In this document: positions 1 through 6,185 of the stretch, piece by piece
Layout of the letters: each line of letters begins with the position of its first letter
How positions within the stretch are numbered: position 1 is the first letter of the stretch
Assembly: GCA_019634245.1 (NCBI GenBank)
Contig: JAHQVR010000252.1
Coordinates: 1-7,606 of the forward strand
Source: Gammaproteobacteria bacterium
Lineage (GTDB): Bacteria; Pseudomonadota; Gammaproteobacteria; Granulosicoccales; Granulosicoccaceae
DNA: 7,606 nt
Reading direction: 5' to 3'
The notes under the pieces: generated by a model
Seen by the model: the letters and a program-made list of their open reading frames with translations, nothing else
What the model was told of the DNA's origin: nothing
Database searches by the model: none
Translations under genes and position numbers: made by a program

Positions 1-2
1 CC

Positions 3-77
3 ACTGTTGAAGGATTAAAACTCGCCGCACAGACGTTCGACATGGATGTAAAAAAACTATCTTGTTGTGCAGGTTAA
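3..77 (+). CDS. 3' end of an unidentified protein-coding gene (partial)
   Basis: Of the three plus-strand frames at the left edge, two hit stops within 18 bases; the third stays open for 24 codons and ends at TAA (75-77). It reads TVEGLKLAAQTFDMDVKKLS followed by CCAG, a plausible amphipathic end of a soluble protein with a vicinal Cys pair three residues from the C-terminus. The gene body lies outside the window, so I cannot name a family. A 5-bp inverted repeat (78-82 with 86-90) begins right after the stop but has no T-run. Seen: the open frame and stop. Inferred: that it is coding. It could be a chance open frame, since 24 codons is short. Confidence 0.35.
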   Translation, partial: TVEGLKLAAQTFDMDVKKLSCCAG

Positions 78-236
78 TTCGATTGTCGAAGTCATAGCGG
101 ACCTTCAGGTCTCAGTGTCGCAAGGTCTGCAATGGGCACACAGCGGAATTACAAGTTCAGATGAAGTCGCACACTGTCGGTCACGTCAAGTACCAACTTC
201 TACAGGTAAGCAGAGCGCAAGTTAGAAAGGCCGTCT

Positions 237-602
237 TCACCCCGTCAGCCAGGCTTCTGCCTCGGTAAGCTCAGCGGGTTCAAAGCCCTTAATCTTCATC
301 CCTGGAAACAGCGCGCCTTCAATTTCTCCTGCCACACGCAGCCACGCTTTGTCCGCAACCAGTGCAACGCGATCAAACCGCCCGATCAATTTCAGTAACG
401 ACGGTATCTTGGTGAGCTCCACGCCTAGAGCACGAAAGCTGGGTAGGTGCAGATCCTCAATTCGATAGAGCATCTTGCCGCCGATCATGCCTTCAGACTG
501 TTCGATCAAATCATCAAGCGCCGACGCCATTTCCTCTGCATCTATCTTACCCTTGATCTCTATATCGAGTCTGTTTGCGTCTTTTATATTGATATTGAAC
601 AT
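237..602 (-). CDS. SpoIIAA-like / STAS-SEC14-type small protein
   Basis: A 121-residue soluble protein with no signal peptide or membrane segment. Its length and pattern fit the SpoIIAA-like (DUF3478, STAS/SEC14-fold) family. An N-terminal strand pair (FNINIKDANRLDIEIKGKI) is followed by a helix with the pattern DAEEMASALDDLI. Then come a strand ending MLYRIEDL, a central helix ending LLKLIGRFDRVALVADKAWL, and the family-typical ending in which a Phe-Pro-Gly-Met turn (residues 99-102) leads into a last helix ELTEAEAWL. Family members are small cytoplasmic proteins that may bind a lipid or hydrophobic ligand; no reaction is established. The ATG at 602 is preceded by a strong Shine-Dalgarno (AAGGGGG, 609-615) six bases upstream, which fixes the start. 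It is monocistronic as far as visible: about 670 bp of non-coding DNA lie upstream, and no clear terminator follows. A 6-bp inverted repeat (639-644 with 666-671) spanning an eight-base A tract lies in its leader. Confidence 0.8.
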   Translation of the reverse strand: MFNINIKDANRLDIEIKGKIDAEEMASALDDLIEQSEGMIGGKMLYRIEDLHLPSFRALGVELTKIPSLLKLIGRFDRVALVADKAWLRVAGEIEGALFPGMKIKGFEPAELTEAEAWLTG

Positions 603-824
603 CGTTCGCCCCCTTCAGCCTAATGTGATGTTTGTTTCCGTGATAAAAAAAACGTCCGCAAGGTAATCACGCTTCTTTCTTACTATTCAAACAAGTTGGA
701 TCCACCAACATTTTGATCCAGATCATAGAGTCGCTAACCACACTTCCTCAGACGTTGCCAAACTGCCAGAGTCAACGTCGAAAGCTGAGGCAACCCGAGG
801 AATATCGGACGACCAGCGACCACA

Positions 825-837
825 GATCAATCGATTG
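825..837 (+). promoter_or_regulatory. Possible IHF binding site
   Basis: The 13 bases GATCAATCGATTG match the IHF consensus WATCAANNNNTTR at every defined position but the first. It lies about 125 bp from the consensus DnaA box, where IHF bending would make sense in an origin. A single match of this kind can occur by chance. Confidence 0.3.
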
Positions 838-842
838 GATAA
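834..842 (-). promoter_or_regulatory. Weak DnaA box (TTATCCAAT)
   Basis: Read on the minus strand this is TTATCCAAT, one base from the E. coli R3-type sequence TTATCCAAA. It overlaps the putative IHF site by four bases. It is meaningful only as part of the cluster at 937-971 and 1140-1148. Confidence 0.25.
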
Positions 843-935
843 ACCGATACCCAAAATTCCCCAGGCTTGGCCAAACGCAACATCAAAACCCAAACCTCGA
901 CCTAGGCGGGTCCGACCCTCGAAACTACCAGCCCA

Positions 936-960
936 GTTATCCCCATTTTCTGGGGATAAC
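936..960. repeat. 10-bp perfect inverted repeat made of two TTATCCCCA near-DnaA boxes
   Basis: The arms GTTATCCCCA (936-945) and TGGGGATAAC (951-960) are exact reverse complements, separated by TTTTC. Each arm holds TTATCCCCA, one base from the DnaA box TTATCCACA, so this may be a head-to-head pair of lower-affinity boxes. The consensus box begins three bases further on. As a hairpin it lacks a following T-run on either strand, so it is a poor intrinsic terminator. Confidence 0.5.
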
Positions 961-962
961 CC

Positions 963-971
963 TGTGGATAA
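963..971 (-). promoter_or_regulatory. Consensus DnaA box (TTATCCACA)
   Basis: The plus strand reads TGTGGATAA, the exact complement of the high-affinity DnaA box. The flanking CCC before it resembles the context of E. coli R1 (CCCTGTGGATAA). AT-rich DNA begins immediately to its right. Confidence 0.55.
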
Positions 972-1020
972 AAACCGAAAATTTAAGTTTTCCCCGAGAA
1001 AATGTTGGGTTTAGCGGTTT

Positions 1021-1100
1021 TGCGTTTTATTTGAACAAAACAAATAATGTTTTTTAATTCAATAGTTTATGAGATATTTCTCAGAAGAATTAAATGTCAA
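1021..1100. other. AT-rich segment, possible DNA unwinding element
   Basis: A hand count gives 15 G or C in the 70 bases 1021-1090, far below the surrounding coding DNA. It lies between the consensus DnaA box (963-971) and the R2-type box (1140-1148), a placement suited to an unwinding element. No clear tandem 13-mers are visible. A low-complexity spacer would look the same. Confidence 0.35.
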
Positions 1101-1139
1101 CTACACGATTTTGTGATCTTGTACAACTGAGTTTCCAGC

Positions 1140-1148
1140 TGTGTATAA
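1140..1148 (-). promoter_or_regulatory. R2-type DnaA box (TTATACACA)
   Basis: The plus strand reads TGTGTATAA; its complement TTATACACA fits TTATNCACA and is the sequence of E. coli oriC box R2. It has the same orientation as the consensus box 170 bp to the left. Confidence 0.45.
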
Positions 1149-1269
1149 AGATACTTTTTGAGTAAGTCTGTCAAGCCAGTTTGACGACAAAATTGTGTCG
1201 CGACGATTCAGAGATTGATCAGTTTAGGGTGTAAGTAATTGATCTATCAAAACTACACAATTGGCTAGT

Positions 1270-2655
1270 TTAGTCAAGCGACTTAATCGCCGAGATTAAG
1301 TCTTGTGCCGAAGTCCGAGCATCACCAAAGAGCACGCGAGTTTTCGCATCTAACAGCAGTCGATTCGGTACATCTGCGTACCCTCGACCATCGCCTCGTT
1401 TCAGCACAATCACACTGCCGGCCTTGGCAACGTCCATCACCGGCATGCCATACAACGGGCTGTCTGTATCATCCTTGGCCGATGGATTTACGATGTCGTT
1501 TGCACCTACCACTAAGACGATATCGACCTGGTCGAATTCAGAATTGATCTCAGCCAGATCAACAATCTTTTCATAGGGCACACCCGCCTCCGCAAGCAAC
1601 ACATTCATATGCCCGGGCATTCGGCCAGCCACCGGATGAATCGCAAAGCGGGTATCCACACCTCGCTCTTCTAGCAGCTGTGTTAATTCCCGTAACTTAT
1701 GCTGCGCTTGTGCCACCGCCATCCCGTAGCCGGGCACCACAACCACCTTGGAGGCAAAGGCCATACTGATCGCCGCATCGTAGGCATCGATATCATTCAC
1801 GTGACTCGTATCCGCATGCCTCTGTGTGTCTGTGGAAACACCAAACCCCGAGTACATAATCTCACTTAGGCGGCGATTGACAGAGCGTGCCATAAGCCGA
1901 GTGAGCAACACGCCGGCCGCACACACCAAGGTCCCTGCGATCATCATCGTTGGATTGCCCAACACATAACCTTCGAACGCAACGGCCAAACCTGTGAGTG
2001 CATTGAATAATGAAATTAATACTGGAATGTCGGCTACTGCTATAGGCAACGTCATCATCATGCCAAACAGCAACGCCAAGATGAAAAACACCAGCAACAA
2101 AATGGGATGAGCGGTGTTCGATGTGGCAAGAATAAGACCGACGATCAACACCAACGCCATCAACGCTACATAGGCTACCTGCCGATTCGCCATGAGTTTG
2201 CGAGCGGCCATGATATTGCCAAGTTTGGCCCAGGCCATAAACGATCCGGCAAACGCCACACAGCCAATCAAACCACCGGCAATGGCTAAGGCGCGCACCG
2301 ACGCTGTATGTTCTGCGGCTCGAAGCAATTCCACAGCCGCTATACCTGCTGCAGCCCCTCCTCCGAGGCTGTTATAGATGGCCACCATGCGTGGCATTTG
2401 GCTGGTGCTGACCAGCTTTGCCTGCACAAGTGCGGCAACACCACCAATAGCCATCGCGGAGATAATCAATACTGCCTTGTCGAGCACTTGCGGCTGAGAG
2501 AAGGTGACCCCGACGGCGACCAGCATGCCAAGCCCCGCCCACCAAATACCCGGACGCGCATCAGTCGGGGAGGTCATGCGACGCAAACCCGCGATGAATA
2601 GCACAGCGGATAGGAAGTAGCCCAGCTCAGCAGCGAAGGCGACACTTGGGATCAT
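1270..2655 (-). CDS. pntB: Proton-translocating NAD(P) transhydrogenase, subunit beta
   Basis: The beta subunit provides most of the proton channel (domain II) and the NADP(H)-binding domain III of the inner-membrane enzyme that drives NADH + NADP+ to NAD+ + NADPH with inward proton flow. It has 461 residues, essentially the E. coli length (462). Residues 1-260 are largely hydrophobic, with about nine membrane segments. Conserved channel residues are visible, including Asp209 (VADIP) and Asn218 (SLFNAL). Domain III follows: the GYGMAVAQAQ dinucleotide loop (309-318), HPVAGRMPGHMNVLLAEAGV (340-359), VGANDIVNP (383-391) and KR (419-420), which contacts the NADP 2'-phosphate in the family. The channel His of E. 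coli PntB (His91, context AILHS) is Asn95 here (AIYNS); PntAB seems to supply a compensating His. The ATG overlaps the pntAB stop (ATGA), with AAGGTGA just upstream, so translation is coupled. A 9-bp inverted repeat lies in the last codons. Confidence 0.96.
   Translation of the reverse strand: MIPSVAFAAELGYFLSAVLFIAGLRRMTSPTDARPGIWWAGLGMLVAVGVTFSQPQVLDKAVLIISAMAIGGVAALVQAKLVSTSQMPRMVAIYNSLGGGAAAGIAAVELLRAAEHTASVRALAIAGGLIGCVAFAGSFMAWAKLGNIMAARKLMANRQVAYVALMALVLIVGLILATSNTAHPILLLVFFILALLFGMMMTLPIAVADIPVLISLFNALTGLAVAFEGYVLGNPTMMIAGTLVCAAGVLLTRLMARSVNRRLSEIMYSGFGVSTDTQRHADTSHVNDIDAYDAAISMAFASKVVVVPGYGMAVAQAQHKLRELTQLLEERGVDTRFAIHPVAGRMPGHMNVLLAEAGVPYEKIVDLAEINSEFDQVDIVLVVGANDIVNPSAKDDTDSPLYGMPVMDVAKAGSVIVLKRGDGRGYADVPNRLLLDAKTRVLFGDARTSAQDLISAIKSLD
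1280..1302. repeat. 9-bp perfect inverted repeat at the 3' end of pntB
   Basis: GACTTAATC (1280-1288) and GATTAAGTC (1294-1302) are exact reverse complements around a five-base loop, inside the final codons of pntB and ending eight bases before its stop codon. No T-run follows on the minus strand. It could stabilise the operon mRNA 3' end; it could also be a chance result of codon choice. Confidence 0.35.
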
Positions 2656-2993
2656 GACGACTCACCTTCGCGTTCAGCGTCAGCGCTTTCGTCGGACTGC
2701 TTACTCTTTGTCTGTGCTCTGGTGGATTCAAACATCGCTAACATGCGATCAGTGACGACATAACCACCTACGGCATTCGCGGTGGCAGCCACCACCGCAA
2801 AAAATCCAATGGCCGTTTGCAAAGTGCCTTCGGCATGACCCAGTGCCAGCATGGCACCCACCAACACAATGCCATGAATAAAGTTTGAACCCGACATTAA
2901 CGGCATGTGCAGAATCGACGGCACACGGGCAATCAAAAGATAGCCACCCACCCCTGCGAGCAAAAACAAATACAGCGCATTAAAGCCACTCAT
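2652..2993 (-). CDS. pntAB: Proton-translocating NAD(P) transhydrogenase, small membrane subunit (alpha-2)
   Basis: This 113-residue membrane subunit corresponds to the C-terminal membrane part of E. coli PntA; in split enzymes it joins PntB to form domain II. Three hydrophobic segments are visible, at about residues 5-22, 38-52 and 60-79. A cytoplasmic polar tail rich in Ser, Glu and Asp follows from about 90. The loop VPSILHMPLMSG (24-35) is the conserved family motif. His40 (SNFIHGIVLVG) sits where E. coli PntA has Ser (NAISG) and matches the channel His reported for the Thermus thermophilus alpha-2 subunit. I start the gene at the ATG at 2993, not the upstream in-frame codon at 3032: AGGAG lies six bases before it, the protein then begins with the family-typical MSGFNALYLF, and the ATG overlaps the pntAA stop as ATGA. 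The 3' end overlaps pntB in the same way. Confidence 0.93.
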   Translation of the reverse strand: MSGFNALYLFLLAGVGGYLLIARVPSILHMPLMSGSNFIHGIVLVGAMLALGHAEGTLQTAIGFFAVVAATANAVGGYVVTDRMLAMFESTRAQTKSKQSDESADAEREGESS

Positions 2994-4543
2994 GATTTGC
3001 TCCTGAGTAATCGTGCTGCTTGTCCCACCCAATCATCTCGCTCGATATGACCATCCAGTTCCAGCTGCCCATCCAACGTTTCAATCGCATCCGTATCCAA
3101 AGAGGCTAAGTCGTTGTATTGGAAATATCCAAACTCATAGAGCTTACTTTGAAGTGCAGGACCGATCCCGTCGATCACGGTGAAATCATCCCGATCGATG
3201 GGCTCATCAGTAGCAGAATCTTCGTTCTCAGATGCCGGTACTTCGGGGATTGCTTGCTCTTGTGTTACGGCGGCGGTGGCACTGGCTACATCTTCAAAAG
3301 AATCATCGGAACGATCTGTGGTCTCGTGCTCTTCTTCAGATTCAGGAATCCAACCAGCCGCCTGATCGGAGGATTCTTCGCTTTGTTCAAGCTCATCCAC
3401 AATAGGCGGTGCACACGGTAGGTCCATCAATTTAGCGGTCGCTGCATGATGCACATTGCCCTGGTGAGTCAATAGGCAACGGGCGACTATTTCATCAGCC
3501 CAGTTCAAGCGCAATGCACCATCGTTTATTACCAGCTTCAACATATTAAAGAGATTTCGCGCATACATTTCGCTGGCATGCACAGCTCCTCGACTGGGTA
3601 GGTTGATTGGCCCTATCAGAATCGTGTCACCATAGATATATATTTCGCCGGGTTTAGTCAGCTCACAATTGCCGCCAGTTTCGGCCGCCATATCCACCAA
3701 CACAGTGTCTGGCATCATGCCTTGAACCATATCCTCAGTCACAATCCTGGGTGCTCGTCGACCTGGTATCGCTGCAGCGCAGATAACCGCATGCGCGTGT
3801 GACATGCGCTCGGCTAACACATCGTGTTGCTTTTGTTTTTCTTCTTTATTTAAACCACGAGCGGTGCCGTTAGGATTCTCCGCAAGCACACCGGTGTCGA
3901 TCATGCGGGCGCCCAGCGATTCTATTTGTTCACGCGCCGCTTGCCGTATATCGTATGCCTCAACTTGTGCACCCAATCGTCGGCAGGTGGCAATGGCCTG
4001 CAAACCAGCGACACCTGCGCCCAACACAATGACTCGCGATGGCCTAATGGTGCCCGCAGCCGTGGTCAACATTGGGAAGAGACGAGGTGAGTATTCTGCG
4101 GCCAGCAACGCCGCTTTGTAACCGGCTACGGTTGCCTGTGACGACAACACATCCATCGACTGAGCACGAGTAATGCGTGGTAACAGATGCATTGCAATCG
4201 TGGTGATCCTACGTTGCAACAGCACACGAATAACATCCGCATATTGAAAAGCTGGAATTTGTGTGATGAGCACTGACCCCAATGGTAATTGTTCCGCTTC
4301 TTCAACACTGGGTGGATTGACCTTTAAAACAATGTCGGCATCTGCAACGGTCTCCCCATAATCTTTACCGACAATCACATCACCATAGTCGGGATTGTAA
4401 AAACCCGCTCCTCGACCACAACCATCTTCAATGTTCACCTGAACACGATGTTGATTTATCAGGCGATCCACCACCTCGGGAACCAGCGCGACACGCATTT
4501 CTTCTCGGGCGGTTTCTTTGGGGACGGCAATAGTTAATGGCAC
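2990..4543 (-). CDS. pntAA: NAD(P) transhydrogenase subunit alpha-1 with C-terminal acidic linker and H3TH domain
   Basis: This soluble NAD(H)-binding subunit (domain I) passes hydride to domain III of PntB. Residues 1 to about 378 are an ordinary PntAA: MPLTIAVPKE start, the RITRAQSMDVLSS segment whose Arg123, Gln128, Asp131 and Ser134 match the nicotinamide-site residues Arg127, Gln132, Asp135 and Ser138 of the Rhodospirillum rubrum enzyme, the Rossmann loop GAGVAG (175-180), and GGNCELT (290-296). Thr227 occupies the place of the mobile-loop Tyr235. The usual subunit ends near 375-380; this one has 517 residues. Residues 381-452 form a linker with about 25 acidic and 2 basic residues. Residues 453-517 resemble the helix-hairpin-helix H3TH domain of COG3743 proteins (VIDGIGPALQSKLYEFG, then ERDDWVGQAARLL), also found at the end of some NuoE subunits. 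The start is GTG with AAGGG (4551-4555) seven bases upstream; no better start is seen. It is first in the operon, and its TGA overlaps the pntAB ATG. Confidence 0.95.
   Translation of the reverse strand: MPLTIAVPKETAREEMRVALVPEVVDRLINQHRVQVNIEDGCGRGAGFYNPDYGDVIVGKDYGETVADADIVLKVNPPSVEEAEQLPLGSVLITQIPAFQYADVIRVLLQRRITTIAMHLLPRITRAQSMDVLSSQATVAGYKAALLAAEYSPRLFPMLTTAAGTIRPSRVIVLGAGVAGLQAIATCRRLGAQVEAYDIRQAAREQIESLGARMIDTGVLAENPNGTARGLNKEEKQKQHDVLAERMSHAHAVICAAAIPGRRAPRIVTEDMVQGMMPDTVLVDMAAETGGNCELTKPGEIYIYGDTILIGPINLPSRGAVHASEMYARNLFNMLKLVINDGALRLNWADEIVARCLLTHQGNVHHAATAKLMDLPCAPPIVDELEQSEESSDQAAGWIPESEEEHETTDRSDDSFEDVASATAAVTQEQAIPEVPASENEDSATDEPIDRDDFTVIDGIGPALQSKLYEFGYFQYNDLASLDTDAIETLDGQLELDGHIERDDWVGQAARLLRSKS
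3000..3004 (-). promoter_or_regulatory. Ribosome binding site that fixes the pntAB start
   Basis: The minus strand reads AGGAG six bases before the ATG at 2993, inside the last codons of pntAA. The alternative in-frame start at 3032 adds 13 polar residues unlike the family N-terminus. Confidence 0.7.
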
Positions 4544-4612
4544 AGAAGCACCCTTTGGATTCTATTAATTCGCAGATGTGAAAAGTTAACGCTGAACGGA
4601 AGCTACATTGGA

Positions 4613-4641
4613 GATATGGATTTTGTCGGATAGTACGTCAA
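4613..4641 (-). promoter_or_regulatory. Possible sigma-70 promoter of the pnt operon
   Basis: On the minus strand TTGACG (4641-4636, five of six to consensus) is followed after 17 bases by CATATC (4618-4613), a weak -10. The position would leave a leader of roughly 60 bases before the GTG start of pntAA. The -35 is good and the -10 poor, so this is tentative. Confidence 0.3.
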
Positions 4642-4833
4642 CACTGGATTGAGCGCTACCTACCTCAGGCACTGAATTAGCGCCCAAAAGTGCATAAATC
4701 GACGGATTTCTCAGCAGATGTTGTACGGATGCAACAAATAAGCAGATGGTAGACAATAGCGACTGTTCCGGCCCTTCCCATCGCTCGTACAAGTGGGGGG
4801 CCGTGGCCAGTTGCCGATAGGATACTGAGTGCA

Positions 4834-4846
4834 ACACACAGTGTGT
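4834..4846. repeat. Short inverted repeat, possible operator upstream of hemH
   Basis: Six-base arms ACACAC and GTGTGT flank a central A (4840), on the hemH side of the divergent spacer. The symmetry suits a dimeric regulator, but I recognise no specific regulator motif and the arms are simple alternating sequence. Confidence 0.25.
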
Positions 4847-4925
4847 GGACTCAGCACGGGCTTACATAGCTAGTATTGAATATAACGCCAGCTACACAAC
4901 ACAATCGTAGAGATCGAATTCAGCA

Positions 4926-6035
4926 ATGAAATACACCGGTAATAGCGGCTACCAACACGGCACCCCGGAAAAAATGGGTGTGTTGATGGTCAATCTTGGC
5001 ACTCCAGATGCCCCGGAAACTAAGCCCGTTCGGCGGTATCTAAAACAGTTTCTCAGCGATCCTCGCATTATTGAGCTGCCGCGCTGGCTTTGGATGCTGA
5101 TTTTGCACGGCGTCATTTTGCGTGTTCGCCCGAAGAAAAGCGCTGAGGCTTATCGAGAAGTTTGGTCGGACACCGACGGGTCACCGCTGCTGAGTATCTC
5201 CAAAAAACAAGCCGCAGCCCTACAAACCTCTCTGCAGCAAGCATTTGGAGAAGATATCGTGGTAGCGCTGGGTATGCGTTATGGCACACCGTCTGTCGAT
5301 TCAGCCATTGCAGAACTAGAAGCTCACAATGTGCGACGCGTGCTGGTGTTACCGATGTATCCACAATATTCAGGCACCACTACCGCCTCAGTGTTTGATG
5401 AAGTTGCACACCGGTTTCAACGCACTCGTTGGCTTCCCGAACTACGCTTTGTCAATCAATACTCAGCCGAGCCTACCTATATAACAGCTCTGGCCAACAG
5501 TGTTCGAAAAAGCTGGCAGGAGCATGGGCAAGCCGAGCTGCTGGTCACCTCATATCATGGCATTCCCAAACGCTATCTTCTCAACGGAGATCCGTACCAC
5601 TGTCAGTGTCATCAAACCACCCGTCTACTGGCTGAAGAATTGGGGCTGTCGAAGGATCAATACCGCGTGGTTTTTCAATCCCGTGTGGGCAATGAAGAAT
5701 GGCTCAAACCCTATTGCGATGAAACCATGAAAGCCCTACCTGCCGATGGGATACGCGCTATCGACATCATAAGCCCAGCATTTTCCGCCGATTGCTTAGA
5801 AACTCTTGAAGAAATTCAGGGAGAGAACTGCGAGTACTTTATGGAAAATGGTGGTGAAACGTTTAACTACATCCCCTGTTTGAATGATTCCGACGAACAC
5901 ATTGAATTCTTAAAACAGCTGGTCATTCGGCACACCCAAGGTTGGCCGGAAACCGACTCCAATCGCAATAAAAACCAAGAGCTTGAAGATCTCGCTACTT
6001 CAGCTAAAGAAGCCAACGCCTTGATGAACGCCTAA
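4926..6035 (+). CDS. hemH: Ferrochelatase (protoheme ferro-lyase)
   Basis: Ferrochelatase inserts Fe2+ into protoporphyrin IX, the last step of protoheme synthesis, at the inner face of the cytoplasmic membrane. The 369-residue protein shows family motifs in order: GVLMVNLGTPDAP (18-30), RRYLKQFLSDPRI (36-48), the GSPLL motif (85-89), GMRYG (116-120), VLPMYPQYSGTTTASV (141-156), TSYHGIP (208-214) with the metal/porphyrin-site His211, DPYHCQCHQTTRLL (222-235), FQSRVGNEEWLKPY (250-263), and SADCLETLEEI (287-297) with the conserved acidic pair Glu295/Glu296. The N-terminus (KYTG, YQHGTP) is of the proteobacterial type and supports the ATG at 4926, although the Shine-Dalgarno is weak (AGAGA about 12 bases upstream). 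The last 30 or so residues (ETDSNRNKNQELEDLATSAK and on) are a polar tail beyond the catalytic fold. It is longer than the 320-residue E. coli enzyme. It is divergent from pntAA and convergent with the lipoprotein gene. Confidence 0.96.
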   Translation: MKYTGNSGYQHGTPEKMGVLMVNLGTPDAPETKPVRRYLKQFLSDPRIIELPRWLWMLILHGVILRVRPKKSAEAYREVWSDTDGSPLLSISKKQAAALQTSLQQAFGEDIVVALGMRYGTPSVDSAIAELEAHNVRRVLVLPMYPQYSGTTTASVFDEVAHRFQRTRWLPELRFVNQYSAEPTYITALANSVRKSWQEHGQAELLVTSYHGIPKRYLLNGDPYHCQCHQTTRLLAEELGLSKDQYRVVFQSRVGNEEWLKPYCDETMKALPADGIRAIDIISPAFSADCLETLEEIQGENCEYFMENGGETFNYIPCLNDSDEHIEFLKQLVIRHTQGWPETDSNRNKNQELEDLATSAKEANALMNA

Positions 6036-6059
6036 CCCACTACCTCAATCATAAATATC

Positions 6060-6094
6060 GACGATCTGATACAGCTGCGAAATCAATGATCGTC
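6060..6094 (+). terminator. Imperfect stem-loop downstream of hemH
   Basis: GACGATC (6060-6066) pairs with GATCGTC (6088-6094), and the stem continues as TGAT with ATCA (6067-6070, 6082-6085) after a two-base bulge, giving 11 pairs 25 bases after the hemH stop. Only ACAATTT follows, not a true T-run, so it may act as an mRNA 3' end or a Rho-dependent site more than as an intrinsic terminator. Confidence 0.35.
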
Positions 6095-6185
6095 ACAATT
6101 TGGATAGCTGCAGTTGTCCAAGGTCATTTGGGTTGATTTCTTTAGTGGATACGCCAGAAGTGTAACAGCGATGTTCTCTGCATTC

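Larger units (their letters stand above)
603..1269. other. Long gene-free region with features of a replication origin (candidate oriC)
   Basis: This 667-bp gap between the SpoIIAA-like start and the pntB stop has no convincing gene. It collects the parts expected at a gammaproteobacterial origin: a perfect TTATCCACA box (963-971, minus), a TTATACACA box identical to the E. coli R2 sequence (1140-1148, minus), an inverted pair of TTATCCCCA sequences (937-959), a weaker TTATCCAAT (834-842, minus), a near-consensus IHF site (825-837), and seven GATC sites at 699, 715, 721, 825, 1115, 1217 and 1241. Its right half is very AT-rich: 1021-1090 has only 15 G or C in 70 bases. dnaA and mnmG/gidA, frequent neighbours of oriC, are not in the window, so this is inference. 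Alternatives are a DnaA-titrating cluster, or the long leader of the SpoIIAA-like gene. Confidence 0.4.
4544..4925. other. Divergent intergenic region between pntAA and hemH
   Basis: These 382 bp lie between two divergent genes and should carry both promoters. I see a promoter-like pair for pntAA (4613-4641). On the hemH side, TATAAC (4881-4886) could be a -10, but no matching -35 is apparent. A 13-bp palindrome-like element ACACAC-A-GTGTGT (4834-4846) lies about 80 bp before hemH and could be an operator. An open frame of 83 codons at 4586-4837 (minus) starts with GTG, has no Shine-Dalgarno and no recognisable domain; I do not call it a gene. Confidence 0.5.

Noticed and set aside
713..1057. 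Open frame of 114 codons on the plus strand in the gap before pntB
   Set aside because: No Shine-Dalgarno, no recognisable domain, an odd Asn/Pro/Gln-rich composition, and it runs across the DnaA-box cluster and into the AT-rich segment.
603..1269. CRISPR array, tRNA or insertion sequence in the long gap
   Set aside because: No regularly spaced direct repeats, no tRNA cloverleaf motifs and no transposase fragment or terminal repeats with target duplication are visible.
2652..3032. Longer pntAB beginning at 3032
   Set aside because: It adds 13 polar residues, lacks the ribosome site, and overlaps pntAA by 43 bases, while the ATG at 2993 has AGGAG six bases upstream and gives the family N-terminus.
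4586..4837. Open frame of 83 codons (minus) between pntAA and hemH
   Set aside because: GTG start without a ribosome site, no domain, and it occupies the region that must hold the divergent promoters.
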